This document shows positions 24,970 to 36,846 of a stretch of DNA of 64,000 nucleotides, piece by piece. A model generated the notes under the pieces. That model saw nothing but the letters and a program-made list of their open reading frames with translations. It was not told where the DNA came from and ran no database searches. Source of the stretch: Pogona vitticeps. Lineage: Eukaryota; Chordata; Lepidosauria; Squamata; Agamidae. Where the stretch lies: NCBI RefSeq assembly GCF_051106095.1, contig NC_135785.1:213899545-213963544 (forward strand), read 5' to 3'. The first letter of the stretch is position 1; every line of letters starts with the position of its first letter. The position numbers and the translations under genes are program-made.

Positions 24970-25066
<97 letters not shown>
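24970..25066. repeat. (TATC)n-(TGTC)n compound tetranucleotide
   Basis: About 13 TATC units pass into about 11 TGTC units. The two motifs differ by one transition (A/G). Confidence 0.95.
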
Positions 25067-26519
25067 CTTCCTCTTCCTTGTTATCATTCATTTTTATATG
25101 GTGCTTATCACTGTGTTAGGAAATGTAAAAACATTTTTAACCTCTGTTATATCTTTGGTTTTGTGGAGGTGAAAGAACTGCAAACTAATGACTAATAGAA
25201 TTGAGAACTGAAAAAGAAAATCTTAGCATACTATTTGTGCAAATATCTATCTTTTTAAAACACACATACATGCATTTTCTTGAGGTATAACAATCTGCTT
25301 AGATACATAACTGTACAGCAATATCTATTAGTAGAAAAATCAATGCTGGGTAAGTCTGAATTTTTGTTAAAAATTCATGGCATCCCATTTAAATAGCAAA
25401 ATAGCCTATATGTAACCTACTCAAAAATGTTGATTCTGTGCATTTCAGTAGAAGTAGCACAGTATTCACTGCAGGGAATATTCTTAGTATATCAGAAGCT
25501 CTTATGATGATGTATTACATGTTGTCATGGTATAAGGCATTGTACCAACATGGTAAGACACCGTCCTTGGCCTAAGGGTATTGTCATCTCAATCAGAGAG
25601 AGAATAGATTTCAAGTGTGTGAAACATCAAGGGGAGAATGATATTTGAAGCCTCTGCTGAATGAGGAGAAAAAACAGACCTCTGCACCAAGCTGAGGTGG
25701 TCATTCCTATTATACTGTGGTTCACCACATGTACTTGAGTTTGTCTTCAGGTGATAGATAAGAGACTAATCATAGCAGCTGTTGCTGCTATAAAATATTA
25801 TAAAATAGGCTATCCACATCAGTCTGGTATTGTATATGTTTTGGCTGATCATACTAACAAAGAGACAGTAAGTGAGGTACTTATCTGTAGTTTAGTAAGA
25901 TGTTTACGTGTCATGTCATGTTTTGCAATTGACTATTATGCCCCCCCCCAGCATTTTTGTAACTTAACTAGCACTATTGGGTGTTTTAGTTGGGTGTCAA
26001 GCTCAGGAGAAATAAATCTACACTTTTTGTTATATAAGCAGTGTTTTTTTACAGCTAGTTACATTAGATAGGCAACATGCATAATAAAATATTGTCCAAG
26101 CAGGCTGCTAAAAAATTAGAGGTATAATTTAGTAGTTACTCTGGATCACCTAATAGTGCAGTCCAGCAGAAAAGTACATCATGGAGAAAATGATAATAGA
26201 AACATAAGAATAAAAAAGGAAAGAATATTTAGAATTCCATCACAAAGCAGCAGAATCCTGTAAAACATGTCAAACTACGAATGCTATAAATATAAATAAA
26301 TACTATTCATAGAGTGAGTCTTACTTTTGTTAACGTCCATCATCATCATCTTCCACTCAAGCTGGTAAAATGTGAGCTGGATCCATTAGGTGTGTTTGTA
26401 GCTGGTTGATAGGGTGTAACCAAAGAATACCTATTCTTAGTTTCTTACCATCCTGGACTGAAGTGACAAGCATAGTTCTGGTACCATTCTGTCTTGGATT
26501 TAGTGTTATCCCATGTCTT
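25067..26519. other. Unassigned AT-rich sequence
   Basis: No gene seen; the longest frame (25751-26071, 106 codons) shows no domain or composition signal. Confidence 0.5.
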
Positions 26520-27260
26520 TCTGAAAGATGAAGGAGCAGATATTATGCTTATTCAATATGCGGATAATATCAAACTGCAAGGGGTAACTGTCATAAGACA
26601 GAATCAGAATTCAAATTGTGTAACAGATTGGAGAACAGGACAAAACAAAGAAAACTAGTTTCAGTAGAGAAAAAAGTAACACTCAACATTTAGGCAGAGA
26701 AATCAAAGATACAGATACAAGGTGGGTGACATTTGTGTTGGCAGTAGTGTATAAAAGTTGTATCGCCCCATCTTGGAATCCTGGTACAGCACAAGCTAAT
26801 GAATCAGTAGTGTGATGCAGATGCAGTGCAAAGCATATTTAGTGAACCTCTAATAATAATCATGTACCAAGTAAAGTCTGACGTATGATAACTCTTTCCA
26901 GGTAGAGAATATTCAGAAGTAGTTTATCATTCCCTTCATCTGGGGGTGCTTTATGATTGTGTAGCTTCCGAAGGTCATAGAGGCTGGCTCTACTCACAGG
27001 AGCCACAGTGGTGAATTCAACTCTCAACCTCTGGCTGCACAACCAGATGCTTAAACCACTGAACTTTCTAGCCAGCATTAACTAAGGTATTGTGTTCTGA
27101 TTAAGAGAACTAATAGTGCCAATCTAACTTGTTTTAGTCAGACTTCTCCTGGAATACTTTGTCCATTTTGGGGTATTACAGTCTATAAAGGATATTGGCA
27201 AACTATAACATGGCAAGAGAAGGGCACAGGATGGCAAAGCTCTTGTGGAACATGCACTCC
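26520..27260 (+). mobile_element. Ancient CR1-type LINE remnant, split by a SINE
   Basis: 'caatatgcggataatatcaaactgcaaggggta' and later 'ggagaacaggacaaaacaaag ... caacatttaggcagagaaatc' match the well-known CR1 RT-to-3' region. After the minus-strand SINE at 26880-27078 the match resumes with 'tcagacttctcctggaatactttgtccattttgggg'. The reading frame is wholly decayed, so the copy is old. Confidence 0.6.
26880..27078 (-). mobile_element. tRNA-derived SINE inside the CR1 remnant
   Basis: On the minus strand the head reads GCTGGCTAGAAAGTTCAGTGG, with a B-box-like GAGAGTTGAATTC. The tail 'gatgaagggaatgataaactacttctgaat ... gtcagac' is the common squamate line that ends near 'cataagtcagaatc'. It interrupts the CR1 remnant, so it is younger than it. 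Confidence 0.65.
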
Positions 27261-29179
27261 ATTATTAAACTACGGCTACCTTCCATGCTATTTTCTATGC
27301 TTAGATGTGTGCTGGAATTGAAACATTTGTACAATCCTATGAAAGTTATCCATGTGAAAAAGTTGGTTATATGAAATAAGTAGAGTAGGGATGTACAAAT
27401 CAGCTGTACTCATTGGATGGGGAAGGCAGGAGGGTGTGAAGTTGCTGGACTCATATTCACTAGGGTTTGAAGACATTGTCTGGGAGAATACTACGATTTT
27501 ATTGCTTGTTATTTTCTAGTACATTAAACTGTAAAGAACTCTAAGTAAGGTGGTACAGATTTTACACAATTTTAGTTAATATCTTAGTAAAGTAAATGAA
27601 TGATGAAAACTGAATTCCCCTCTCATTTGTGATTATTTAGGGCATCTCTTTGATAAGGTTGATATCACCAGTGGATCCAAAGAAGCTCCTTCTACTATAA
27701 TTGCCAAGCTGTGTTACAATTAAATATGTTGGTGGTTCTTTGAAGAAAGGGAAAAAAGATTCCTCTTATCCCAATAATTCATCCATTCATTCATTCCAAA
27801 ATGCTTTTCTTCCCTCTTTGTTTACTGAACAGAGTTCATTTCAGAAGCAACAAAGCCAGCATCTGTTTTAATAACTTGTTCAGAACAGCTAGCAGATTTC
27901 ACTCCACCCTATATAGCAAGGTTAACTGCCTGTGAAGCAACCCCGCCTGCTTAATTATTTTTGTTTATGTACTTACTGAAGCAATATTGGAGTTAGTAGT
28001 TGTAAAAACAAGGAAGAAAGTGTTTTGAAAACATATCTTTTAAACAGCTTGATAGATATCTATGAGGTAAAGAATACCAAATACGTAATTGTTCTGTGTG
28101 ACTGGGAGCAGTCATCTCAACCAAGGTAGAGCTGTTTTATCACTCTGTTTCTCATCTGTTAATGATCCTGTATGGTGGCACATATAAGACCATTGGGGTC
28201 AGGTGGCCATATACTTACAGCTGATGAGGGACTAAAGGAGACAACCCAAATCTTACGGGGTGGCCCAATAAGAGAATTGTAGATGAAGCAGAAGAAAAGA
28301 TGCCTTGCTGCAGCATTTGTAATGGTCTTATAGCTGGCAGAAAATCAACAGCTATATGCACCATATGTGCTGATAGTGATTGACTAGTTGGTATCTTTTT
28401 ACAGCCATTGACACAATTTTGGAGATAAGAAGATTCAGAGATTGGAGAAGCAGTATTTGAAAGCTCAGCAAAGGTAGGATTAAAGGTTTAACTTTAAACA
28501 TAAGCTCGAAACAGCTTGAAAATAAGGCTTAATATGAATAGTTTTATTTTCAAGTCTGACCTTACAGCTGAGACTGAAAATTTGTCTTGTAGTCCGATTT
28601 TCACCTTTGCTTTTAAAACACTGACATAATTTCCTGAAAAATTACATTCACTATACTATCTAGGATTGCCTCAGAATTTAACAAGATGTGAAATTGCACT
28701 GGAAATGCAGGCATTCAGTGGATATCGTCAATGTTCTCAAACATTCTGCTGAGCTACCTACAACAGGATCTGTTTTGGTTTTTTGGTAGAACTAGAATGA
28801 TGGTTGTATCTTATTTTCAGGATGAGCTCACAGCTCTTCAATGCAGATATCTATACTCTGTTACCTCTACCAAGAAGATTTCTTAATTACTGCAGTTAAA
28901 TTTCTTTGTTTTAAATGGCCAGAAGTCAATTTCGCTGATAGTTTTTAAAACAATTGCATATTAGAAATTCTTGCCAAGCCAATGAAGATCATTCAGAAAT
29001 CTGCCAGTACATTGCACTTTATTTTCTATGGAGTGTGATGTAAACATTTCTGATGGAAGGAGGTCTTTATCTTATTGCTAAAGATACTGTAAAGAAATTG
29101 TGAAATCCTTCCATGTGAGCCAAAGGGTGAACTTTGGGGAAGCTCTTCCAGCTTATAAATAGAGCTATGCTAGAAGTAC
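27261..29179. other. Unassigned sequence
   Basis: No coding region or clear repeat. Confidence 0.55.
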
Positions 29180-30980
29180 CGCTGAAGAATTGATGCTTTT
29201 GAATTGTGTCATATATTTGAAAAGTGCAATCATAACTCCTCTGTCTTCTTTTCTCAAGACTAAACATGCCAGTTTGTTCAGTCTTTCCTCATAGGGCTTG
29301 GTTTCCAGTCCTCAGATCATTCTTGTTGCTCTCCTATGAAGTAGACTATATTTCTGTTAATGCAGCCTAAAATAGCATTTGTTTTCCCTTAGAAATTTGC
29401 ACTTTACCTGTTAAATTTCATTCTGTTATTTTAAGCCCAGTGTTTGAGTCTATCAAGGTCTTTTTAAATTTTGTTTCTGACTTCCAGAGTTTTAGCTATT
29501 CTACCCAATGTTGTGTCATTCAAAAATGTGAGAAGCATTCCCTACACCTCTTCATCCATTTAATAAAAATGTTGAAAATCACCAGGCCCAAGATTGAGCC
29601 TTGTGGTACCCCTCTTGTTACCTCCTCCCAGTGTGAGAGAGAACCACTGATAAGCATTCTCTAAGTACTATTCTTTTACCAACTATATATCCACCTGACA
29701 GTTGTTCTATCCAGCCCACATCTAGTTAGCCTACTAATCAGAATATCATGGGTACTTTGTCAAAGTCTTTGCTGAAGTCAAGATATATTATGTCTATAGC
29801 ATTCCCACAGTCTGTCAAGGAGATTATCCAATTAAGAAATGAAAAAAAAATCTGGCAGGATTTGTACTTGACAAATGTGTGTTGCCCTCTACTTATTACT
29901 GTATTGATTTATTCAGGGTCCTTGCAGAGTGGCTTCTTTATAATCTGCTTCAGAATTTTCCCTCGAATTGATGTCAGGTTGACTTGCTTGTAGTTCCCAG
30001 GTTCCTCCTTTTTGCTCTTTTTGAAGATACAGTGGTGCCTTGTTTAACGATGTTAATTGGTTCCAAAAAATCCATCGCTATGGGAAACATCATTAAGTGA
30101 AACACCATTTCCCATAGGAATGCATTGAAAACAGGTTAATCCGTTCCAATGGGAACAGATTAACGTCCTTAAGCGAAAATCCCCATAGGAAACATCGCTA
30201 AGTGAAACAATGTTTCCATTGGATTTCAATGAGGGAAAAAACAAAAAATCACCAAAAATTAACGAAGACTCAGAAGAAAGCCAAACTAAGTGTGCATAGG
30301 TTTCACAAGGTGGACTAACTACTCCAGCCATTTAAAACATGTTCCAAACATTGTAAGACACTTAAAAATTAGCAAACACGGACATCGTTAAGTGAAATTC
30401 CCCCATAGAGAACATCATTAAACGATGCTGAAAATTCCTCAAAGAAACCCATCACAAAGCGAATACATCGTTAAATGAAGCAATCGCTAAGTGAGGCACC
30501 ACTGTAATGGTGTTAACCATCATCTGACACTTCTTCCATCCACCATGATTTACAGAATTTAATGGACAGTGTTTCTAAGATTTTTTCAATCAGTTCCATC
30601 AATACTCCTGGAGATAGTTCTTTTAGCCATGGAAATCTGAACTAATTCATCAACCGCAAACCGCGATCCTACTGCCTCCCATTATTCTTTACGTTTGCTT
30701 GGAGAGTCATAGGCTGTCTTTTGGGAAAAGACCTGAGCACTTCTGCCTATTCTTTGTCATCTTGTGATGATTCTTGATCATCTCTCCCTTTTTTGATTCT
30801 CCCACATAGTCACTTCAGACTTCATCTCATTCTTTAAACTTTCAGCATTTATTAACTTTGGTCCAACAGGGACATTTGCAATTGTTTCAGTCATCAGCTT
30901 CACTTTTTCCTCTAACATGGAGAATAAAGCGTTCCAGGAACTACACCTGACAGTTCTTTCTTGCGTCCATCCTCTAACTT
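29180..30980 (-). mobile_element. Ancient CR1/L3-type LINE remnant, split by a Tigger-like MITE
   Basis: 'cagtttgttcagtctttcctcatagggc', 'attgagccttgtggtacccc', 'gctgaagtcaagatatattatgtc' and 'ctttttgctctttttgaagata' are lines of the widely shared amniote CR1/L3 sequence, read here on its complement. The match is cut at 30027 by a TA-flanked transposon and resumes at 30507. No frame remains open for more than about 80 codons. The right limit is approximate. Confidence 0.55.
30030..30504. mobile_element. Tigger-like MITE, 475 bp
   Basis: Starts CAGTGGTGCCTTG and ends GAGGCACCACTG, with TA at 30028-30029 and 30505-30506. The interior is made of 'ttaacgatgttaat', 'cccataggaatgcattgaaaac' and 'catcgttaagtgaaa' modules shared with the other copies in the window. 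It carries no transposase. Confidence 0.8.
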
Positions 30981-33664
30981 AGAGGCTTCCATAATACTAT
31001 ATTGACCAAATTACTTGAAGTTCATGCAGAAAGATAATTTCTGACATACAGTACCTATTTTTATATTGCATACATAACAAGAACTGATGAAGCCCATGCA
31101 AAGTGTGAAGCCCAGTTATTTGCAACTATGTGATCTGCAGTTTCTTGTTAGCGGGGGACTGCCAGAACAAGCATGGGGCACTGAGTGTGGAGATGTTATG
31201 CTCTGTGGTTGCAGACAGGATTCTGCCTAATAGCTTTTGGCAAAATCAGGTTTTGAATCATTAATCAGGTTATTACAAGAACAGACGGTTTGCCACAAGT
31301 GAAATTCTTATCAATTCAGGAGAAATTGTCCAACAACTCTTTATTATTATTTTAAATTTCAGGTATCCTTAAATATATGTTTCATGTATCCTTAAATATA
31401 TGTTACTGTAATTGCTGTAGTCTGGTTCTATGGTTCATATCTGTGTCAAAGTGCTGCATAGTTTAAACAAGATGACCCTAGATACCTGAGATGGTTGTTG
31501 CAAAGACAAGGCAGCTTCAAATGTTAATGATATATAAAGCAGGAAACATGGATGAAATACATTTTCTGTAAACTACATTTTCTGTTTTTGTGTATTTAGT
31601 TAACATCAGACATCTCATGGGTCAGCATCCCATGCTCTTTTGCTACAGGAGATAAATGCAAGATAAATATACAAACAATTCAGGGATCAAATGATACTGG
31701 AACAGAATGAGTTGAACAGATAAGGGACAATGGTTTTATGAATTTAGTTGTAATACATTTACAACATTCTTCACCAACACTAAAATAGAATTAACTGTAC
31801 ATTGGCAGTCAGCAATATCTCTAATGGTCACTTGTTTGAAATTGTTGTTATGCTACATTATCTCTGCTCATGTAAAAGTAATGCCTCAGGGGAAAGACTA
31901 GAGTAAATTAGATCACTTCCTCCTGATGTGTGAATTTTTCACAAGTGTTTTTTTTTAAAAAATGTGGGTGCTTTCAAACATAAAATCCCAAATATAACTC
32001 GTAGAACTGGTTGTTCCAAGCAAGACACAGTTTGGAAAGAGTAGTGGAAATCAAAAGCTTGATGGAGAGTCACAGAGAAAAAGACTAATCTCCAAAGGTT
32101 TTAGTGGTAAAGTAGAATCAAAGGAAATATTAAGAAAAAATATTAGATAAATATAATGCATGGTTAGTAAAGGCCATCATATTTATAGATGAGCATCATG
32201 CTGCATGTAGACAGTTCAGAAATACATGGAGCATTTTATTGTGCGCTTTGTAAATGTATGCATGTTTTCTTTCTTTCGTAGAACACAATATAAAAGTACA
32301 GTTATTTGAGGCCTCAAAGCTTAAAGCCAGCACTTATATTTGGCATGTAAACAGCCAGAACTTGTGAAACTGGCAAAATAGAGGCAGAAAAGGTGAAGAG
32401 CCTAGATCCAGTTAATGTCTTGAAGTCCTATTTTTGACCAACTGCAGTTGTGAACCATTTTAAAGAAAGAGACACTCATAATGCACCATAATGATCTAAA
32501 CATAATAGACTGCTATCATATCATCCTTTGGTGCCATGTTATTTCAGTATGATGACATAACGAAAATTATTCAGTTAGTTGTAAATGGAATGTACTTCTT
32601 GAACTGAATTAAAATCGAGAGTTCAGTCACTTTGACTTCATATGCTTTCAGCAGCATCTTCTGTATGATGACTTTAAACAATTGCATTTTTCCCCTTCAG
32701 CAATAACAGACGGTGAATGGTCTGGTAAATAAGACAGAATACAGCTGGTTTCATTAGCAAGTGTCATGATCACAGCCTATTTTTCTTCCTTCTGTTATGC
32801 AGCTATATATTACTTGTGAAAGAAAAAAATGTTTCTCAAAGACACATTAATGCAAAAGAACTCAACAATAATTAATAGCCGTTGTATATCTCTCTGTGCA
32901 ATTCAATGTTAAAACTGTTCCAGCTGCCAAAATACAAGCTTAAATGGCTTTCAAGGGCATGCAGGCTGCATATTCAATGAATGAGTACCGGTCCATAATC
33001 AAGGGGAAGAGGAACTTTAAAAGACACGAGACTTTCTTCATCTCCCCACATCCACCCCCCCTGCCCAATCAGACACTTAAGCCATAAGGAATTCTTTGAA
33101 TCAGCTCTGCATACTGACAATTCTACTTTACTGTCTCATCTGTATGGCATTCTCTTAGAATGAACAGGTAGCTAAAAGTGCTTCTTATAAATAGTTTTTT
33201 TTAATCACCAAGAGATCATGTGTTAACTTCTTATTAAGAAGCTCAGCCATGATGACTTTTGTGCACAAGTAATTTGAATTTTGTATTTGTGTTGTGTAAC
33301 TCAGGATGCTATGTTGTCTGTTTCGTGTCTTGTTCTGGGAAAGGCTTTATGAATAAAGAATCCATTGATGCAAAAAGATTTTGATGGTGTTATGCTAGGC
33401 TACCATTTGTTATATTGGGTTGGTTTTTTCCCCCCAACTAGATATTGCATATGTTAATATGGAAACATTTGCAGACCTTTTCAGATAGTAGACAATAACA
33501 ATTCCAATGATTTGGAATTTGGTGCACACATGCAAGCTCTCTTAAGACTTAAAAAATCTTGAAAGTTCTAGCTGAAATGTATTAACTTTTTTCTTTATCA
33601 ACAAGATGCTCTTTTCTACTGTATAGTAGCGAAATAGAGAATTTATTTTAAACATCAGCTAGAT
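30981..33664. other. Unassigned AT-rich sequence
   Basis: No gene or repeat recognised apart from a 24-bp tandem duplication (unit begins TATCCTTAAATATATGTT) at about 31365-31405. Confidence 0.5.
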
Positions 33665-33918
33665 AATGAGCCTCGTGGCACAGTGGTTAAAACGCTGTAC
33701 TGCAGCTAAAACTGTGCTCACGACCTGGGGTTCAAATCCCAGGTAGCCAGCTCAAGGTTGACTCAGCCTTCCATCCTTCCGAGGTCGGTAAAATGAGTAC
33801 CCAGCTTGCTGGGGGGGCAATGTGTAGCCTGTATAATTAAATTGTAAACCGCCCGGAGAGTGCTTGTAGCGCTATGGGGTGGTATATAAGTCCAATAAAT
33901 AAATAAATAAATAAATAA
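33665..33918 (+). mobile_element. tRNA-derived SINE with L2/CR1-like tail
   Basis: A box TGGCACAGTGG at 33676-33686 and B box GGTTCAAATCC at 33729-33739 are near-perfect polymerase III promoter elements. A middle part with 'ggtcggtaaaatgagtaccc' recalls the core of MIR-type SINEs. The end 'gtggtatataagtccaataaataaat' is an L2-type tail followed by AAAT units. The copy looks complete, but I could not find a clean target duplication. Confidence 0.75.
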
Positions 33919-33988
33919 TAGCATTGGAAAAATCAAGTTGGAAGGTAATACAATTTTATCCATGAAGATTCTCAGTCATCCAGGTGTG

Positions 33989-34100
33989 GTTATCTGGAAG
34001 TTGAGTCGTGGCAACTGGACTTTTGCCAAGTATGGATGACTAGCAAAACATTTCAACCTAACAAGAAAGTCCAGTTGCTATGACTCAACTTCCAGGTAAC
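33989..34100. repeat. Inverted repeat, 35-bp arms
   Basis: 33989-34023 and 34066-34100 are reverse complements at 32 of 35 positions (core GGAAGTTGAGTC / GACTCAACTTCC), with a 42-nt loop. It could be a small foldback transposon or part of a dispersed repeat. Confidence 0.8.
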
Positions 34101-34429
34101 ATATTTTTATGGCTAAACCAATGTAATTAGAATGATAAGGATAATTTCCCCAATTCTATAGAATATGTGTGATATAGATATATAGACAATTTGTTAAGCT
34201 AGAATGTAAATATGTCTAGGAAGGAAAAATTTTGCTTCAGTAAACTATATTTAATGTGGATGACTATGGAGTTTAATGTACAGTTCTTCTTGAATAAAGA
34301 TAGAACCAGGTCTATTCCTACTCTGTTGTCCAATATTCTGAGGTTTTAGATCAACATATGCTGTTATCTATCTCTTACTTGCTTGTGCTTCATAGTAGCT
34401 CTATTTGTATGCTTGTGACACCTTTTCAC
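34101..34429. other. Unassigned sequence
   Basis: No feature recognised before the BovB piece. Confidence 0.5.
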
Positions 34430-34987
34430 TTGGACACTCAGTAGCATTTGCCAAAACTCAAACTTAAACTGAAGAAAGTAGGAAAAACCACTGGGCTCCT
34501 AAGGTATAATCTAAACCAAATCCCTTATGAATACACAGTGGAAGTGAAGAACAGATTTAAGGGACGGGATTTGGTGGACAGAGTGCCTAAAGAACTATGG
34601 ATGGAGGCTCATAACATTGTACAGGAGGCAGCAATAAAAACATCCCAAAGGAAAGGAAATGCAAGAAAGCAAAGTGGCTGTCCAACGAGGCTTTACAAAT
34701 AGCAGAGAAGAGAAGGGAAACAAAATGCAAGGGAGATAGGGAAAGATACAGATAACAGAATGCAGACTTCCAAAAAATAGCAAGGAGAGGCCCTTCTTAA
34801 ATGAACAGTGCAAAGAAATAGAGGAAAATTATAGAAAGGGAAAAACCAGAGATCTGTTCAAGAAAACTGGAGCTATTAAAGGAATATTTTGTGCAAAGAT
34901 AGACACGATAAAGGACAAAAATGGCAGGGACCTAAGAGAAGCAGAAGACATCAAGAAGAGGTTGCAAGAATACACAGAAAAATTATA
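34430..34987 (+). mobile_element. BovB (RTE) LINE, left part
   Basis: The translation LKLKLKKVGKT, then QIPYEYTVEVKNRFKGRDL and DRVPKELW, is the linker between endonuclease and RT of BovB. It continues in another frame to EDIKKRLQEYTEKLY, where a TA-flanked transposon cuts it at 34988. The same protein line resumes with QKDLD at 38329, so 34430-34987 and 38329-40050 are one LINE copy. The endonuclease is missing (5' truncation), and the frame shifts at least once in this part. Confidence 0.85.
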
Positions 34988-35666
34988 CAGTAGTGCCTCG
35001 ACTTACGAACTTAGTTGGTTTCGGAATTTTGGTCGTAACTCAAAATAGTCAAAGGTTGAAGCAACATTTCCAATTGAAATGCATTGAAATGCAATTAATT
35101 GTTCCGGCTGAAGAAAAAAAATCACAAAAAAATCACTGCAAGGCCGATTGGAAATGTGATTAATCCATTCCAAGTGAAGGGGAGGGAAAGAAAAACAAGC
35201 AAAGCATGCAAGACCCATCAGAAACGCAAAAAAAAAGCAAAGCCCATTTCTGTTGGCCCATCATCCTAGATGCTTGGAAATGAGTTTCATGATTAGGTGG
35301 TGTCAGAATGAGTGGCATCACAGTGTGGTCTCTCAAGGATTCAGCTGATGTTTGTAGGGAGGCCAAGCTGATTTTGGTTTCCTCCCAGTTGGTATTGAGT
35401 AAGAGTATTCAGTAAGAGTATTTAAGACTTCCTTATTGGAGGATGGGGCTTCAGAATGAGTGAGGGCAGTCTTCTGAAAGGTCCCTTTCTTAGGTTTAGG
35501 TGCTTGATTCCTTGGTTGCAGAGTTGACAGAGATGCTGGGGAGAAAAGATGACTTTTTGGAACTTCTGTCTTGGTTTCCCAGCTGTTAGTGCTAGTCTCT
35601 CTTTGTGTTGAGTTTCTCTGAAGCAGGGGTACAAGAGATGTATCTGAGAAAACTCTAATAGGTGTA

Positions 35667-36079
35667 CAGTGGTGCCTCGCTTAGAGATCGCTCCGTTGAG
35701 CGATGAAATCGCTTAGCGATGGGGTTCTGACCATCGCAAGAGTGATCGCTTAGTGATGGTCCCTATGGGGAAACATCGCTTTGCAATGATCATGAGGAAG
35801 TGATCATGGCAAAGCAACCCTTTTTAAACAGCTGATCAGCGGTTTCAAAATGGCCACCGGAAAAACAAAATGGCCACCCGCTGTGTGTCCTCACTTTAGA
35901 GGCACCGAAAATGGCTGCCTCTATGGAGGATCTTCACATAAGGTTAGTTTTGAAGCCCATAGGAACGCATTAAACACGTTTTAATGCGTTTCTATGGGCT
36001 TTTAAAATCGCTTAGCGATTAAATCGCTTAGCAACGTTTTTCCTGGAATGGATTAACATCGCTAAGTGAGGCACCACTG
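35667..36079. mobile_element. Tigger-like MITE, 413 bp, nested in the L1-like piece
   Basis: CAGTGGTGCCTCGCTTAGAG to GAGGCACCACTG, TA-flanked at 35665-35666 and 36080-36081. Inside, AGCCCATAGGAACGCATTAA pairs with TTAATGCGTTTCTATGGGCT, a hairpin that recurs in the copies at 57158 and 62352. It is the innermost level of a three-deep nest. Confidence 0.85.
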
Positions 36080-36846
36080 TAATCTGAAACTTGGCTAGAA
36101 AAGTTTTCATTTTGAATAGCATGAGTGGGATCACTGCATGTTCAAAGGAGAGTTGTACCCTCTTTTGACCCTTGGTGTGAGGAAGCCATTTAATGGTTTT
36201 TAGGTCTATTTTGTGTATTTCTGTCATTAGCAGTTGACTTAGAGAAGTTAAAACTGTCTCATGTGAGTCCCATCTCCTCCTGTTGATTGAGATAGGTGCG
36301 ATTTGCAGCAAGATCTGTGTAGGCTCAAAGATATTCATGCTCCTTGCAGCCTCCCTTATGTGCTGAGCAGGTTGGAGTTGGGGTTTTTTGTGGCTCAATA
36401 CTGTTGTTTTTTCCCATCTGGTTGCCTTGCATGTTTCTTTTTAATTGAGGATTTCTTAGTGCCTGGGTCAGTGATTCCGTGAGTTTCCCCAAGGCAAATT
36501 CAACTGCATTCATTTTGTGACACACCCTTTGTAGATTATTAAATATTGCAGTGATGGTTTGAGCTGTGAGCAGACAATGATCTGCTAGATGGGTGGGCAA
36601 ATGTTCAATAGCAGCATCTGAAACAGGCTTAATAAGGGTATGCAGGGAGGATTCAGCGTCATGCCCCTCAGTGGTTAAAGGTGTTTCATCCCCCAATGTT
36701 GCAAATTGGTTGCTTAGGGCTATGGGGTGTCCTGCAATTATGTTACTCACTGAGCAGTTGGTTGTTAGAAGCTTATCTATTTTCAGTTGCTTCGCTGCTT
36801 TGGCTGGGTGGTAACGTGGGCTTGATCTATTACATTTATTTCCCAT
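36012..36846 (-). pseudogene. ORF1-like frame of the L1-like piece, frameshifted
   Basis: Two overlapping frames, 36846-36325 (173 codons) and 36398-36012 (128 codons), are offset by one base and read as one product. The N-terminal part (MGNKCNRSSPRYHPAKAAKQ) is basic and the middle is helical. The end has the alternating hydrophobic pattern of an RNA-binding fold. It would be a chaperone-type ORF1 protein. No domain is diagnostic, so another LINE clade is possible. Confidence 0.4.

Noticed and set aside
24957-25172. Ile-Tyr-Leu-Ser and Cys-Leu-Ser-Val repeat frames resembling a membrane protein
   Set aside because: Made by the tetranucleotide microsatellite.
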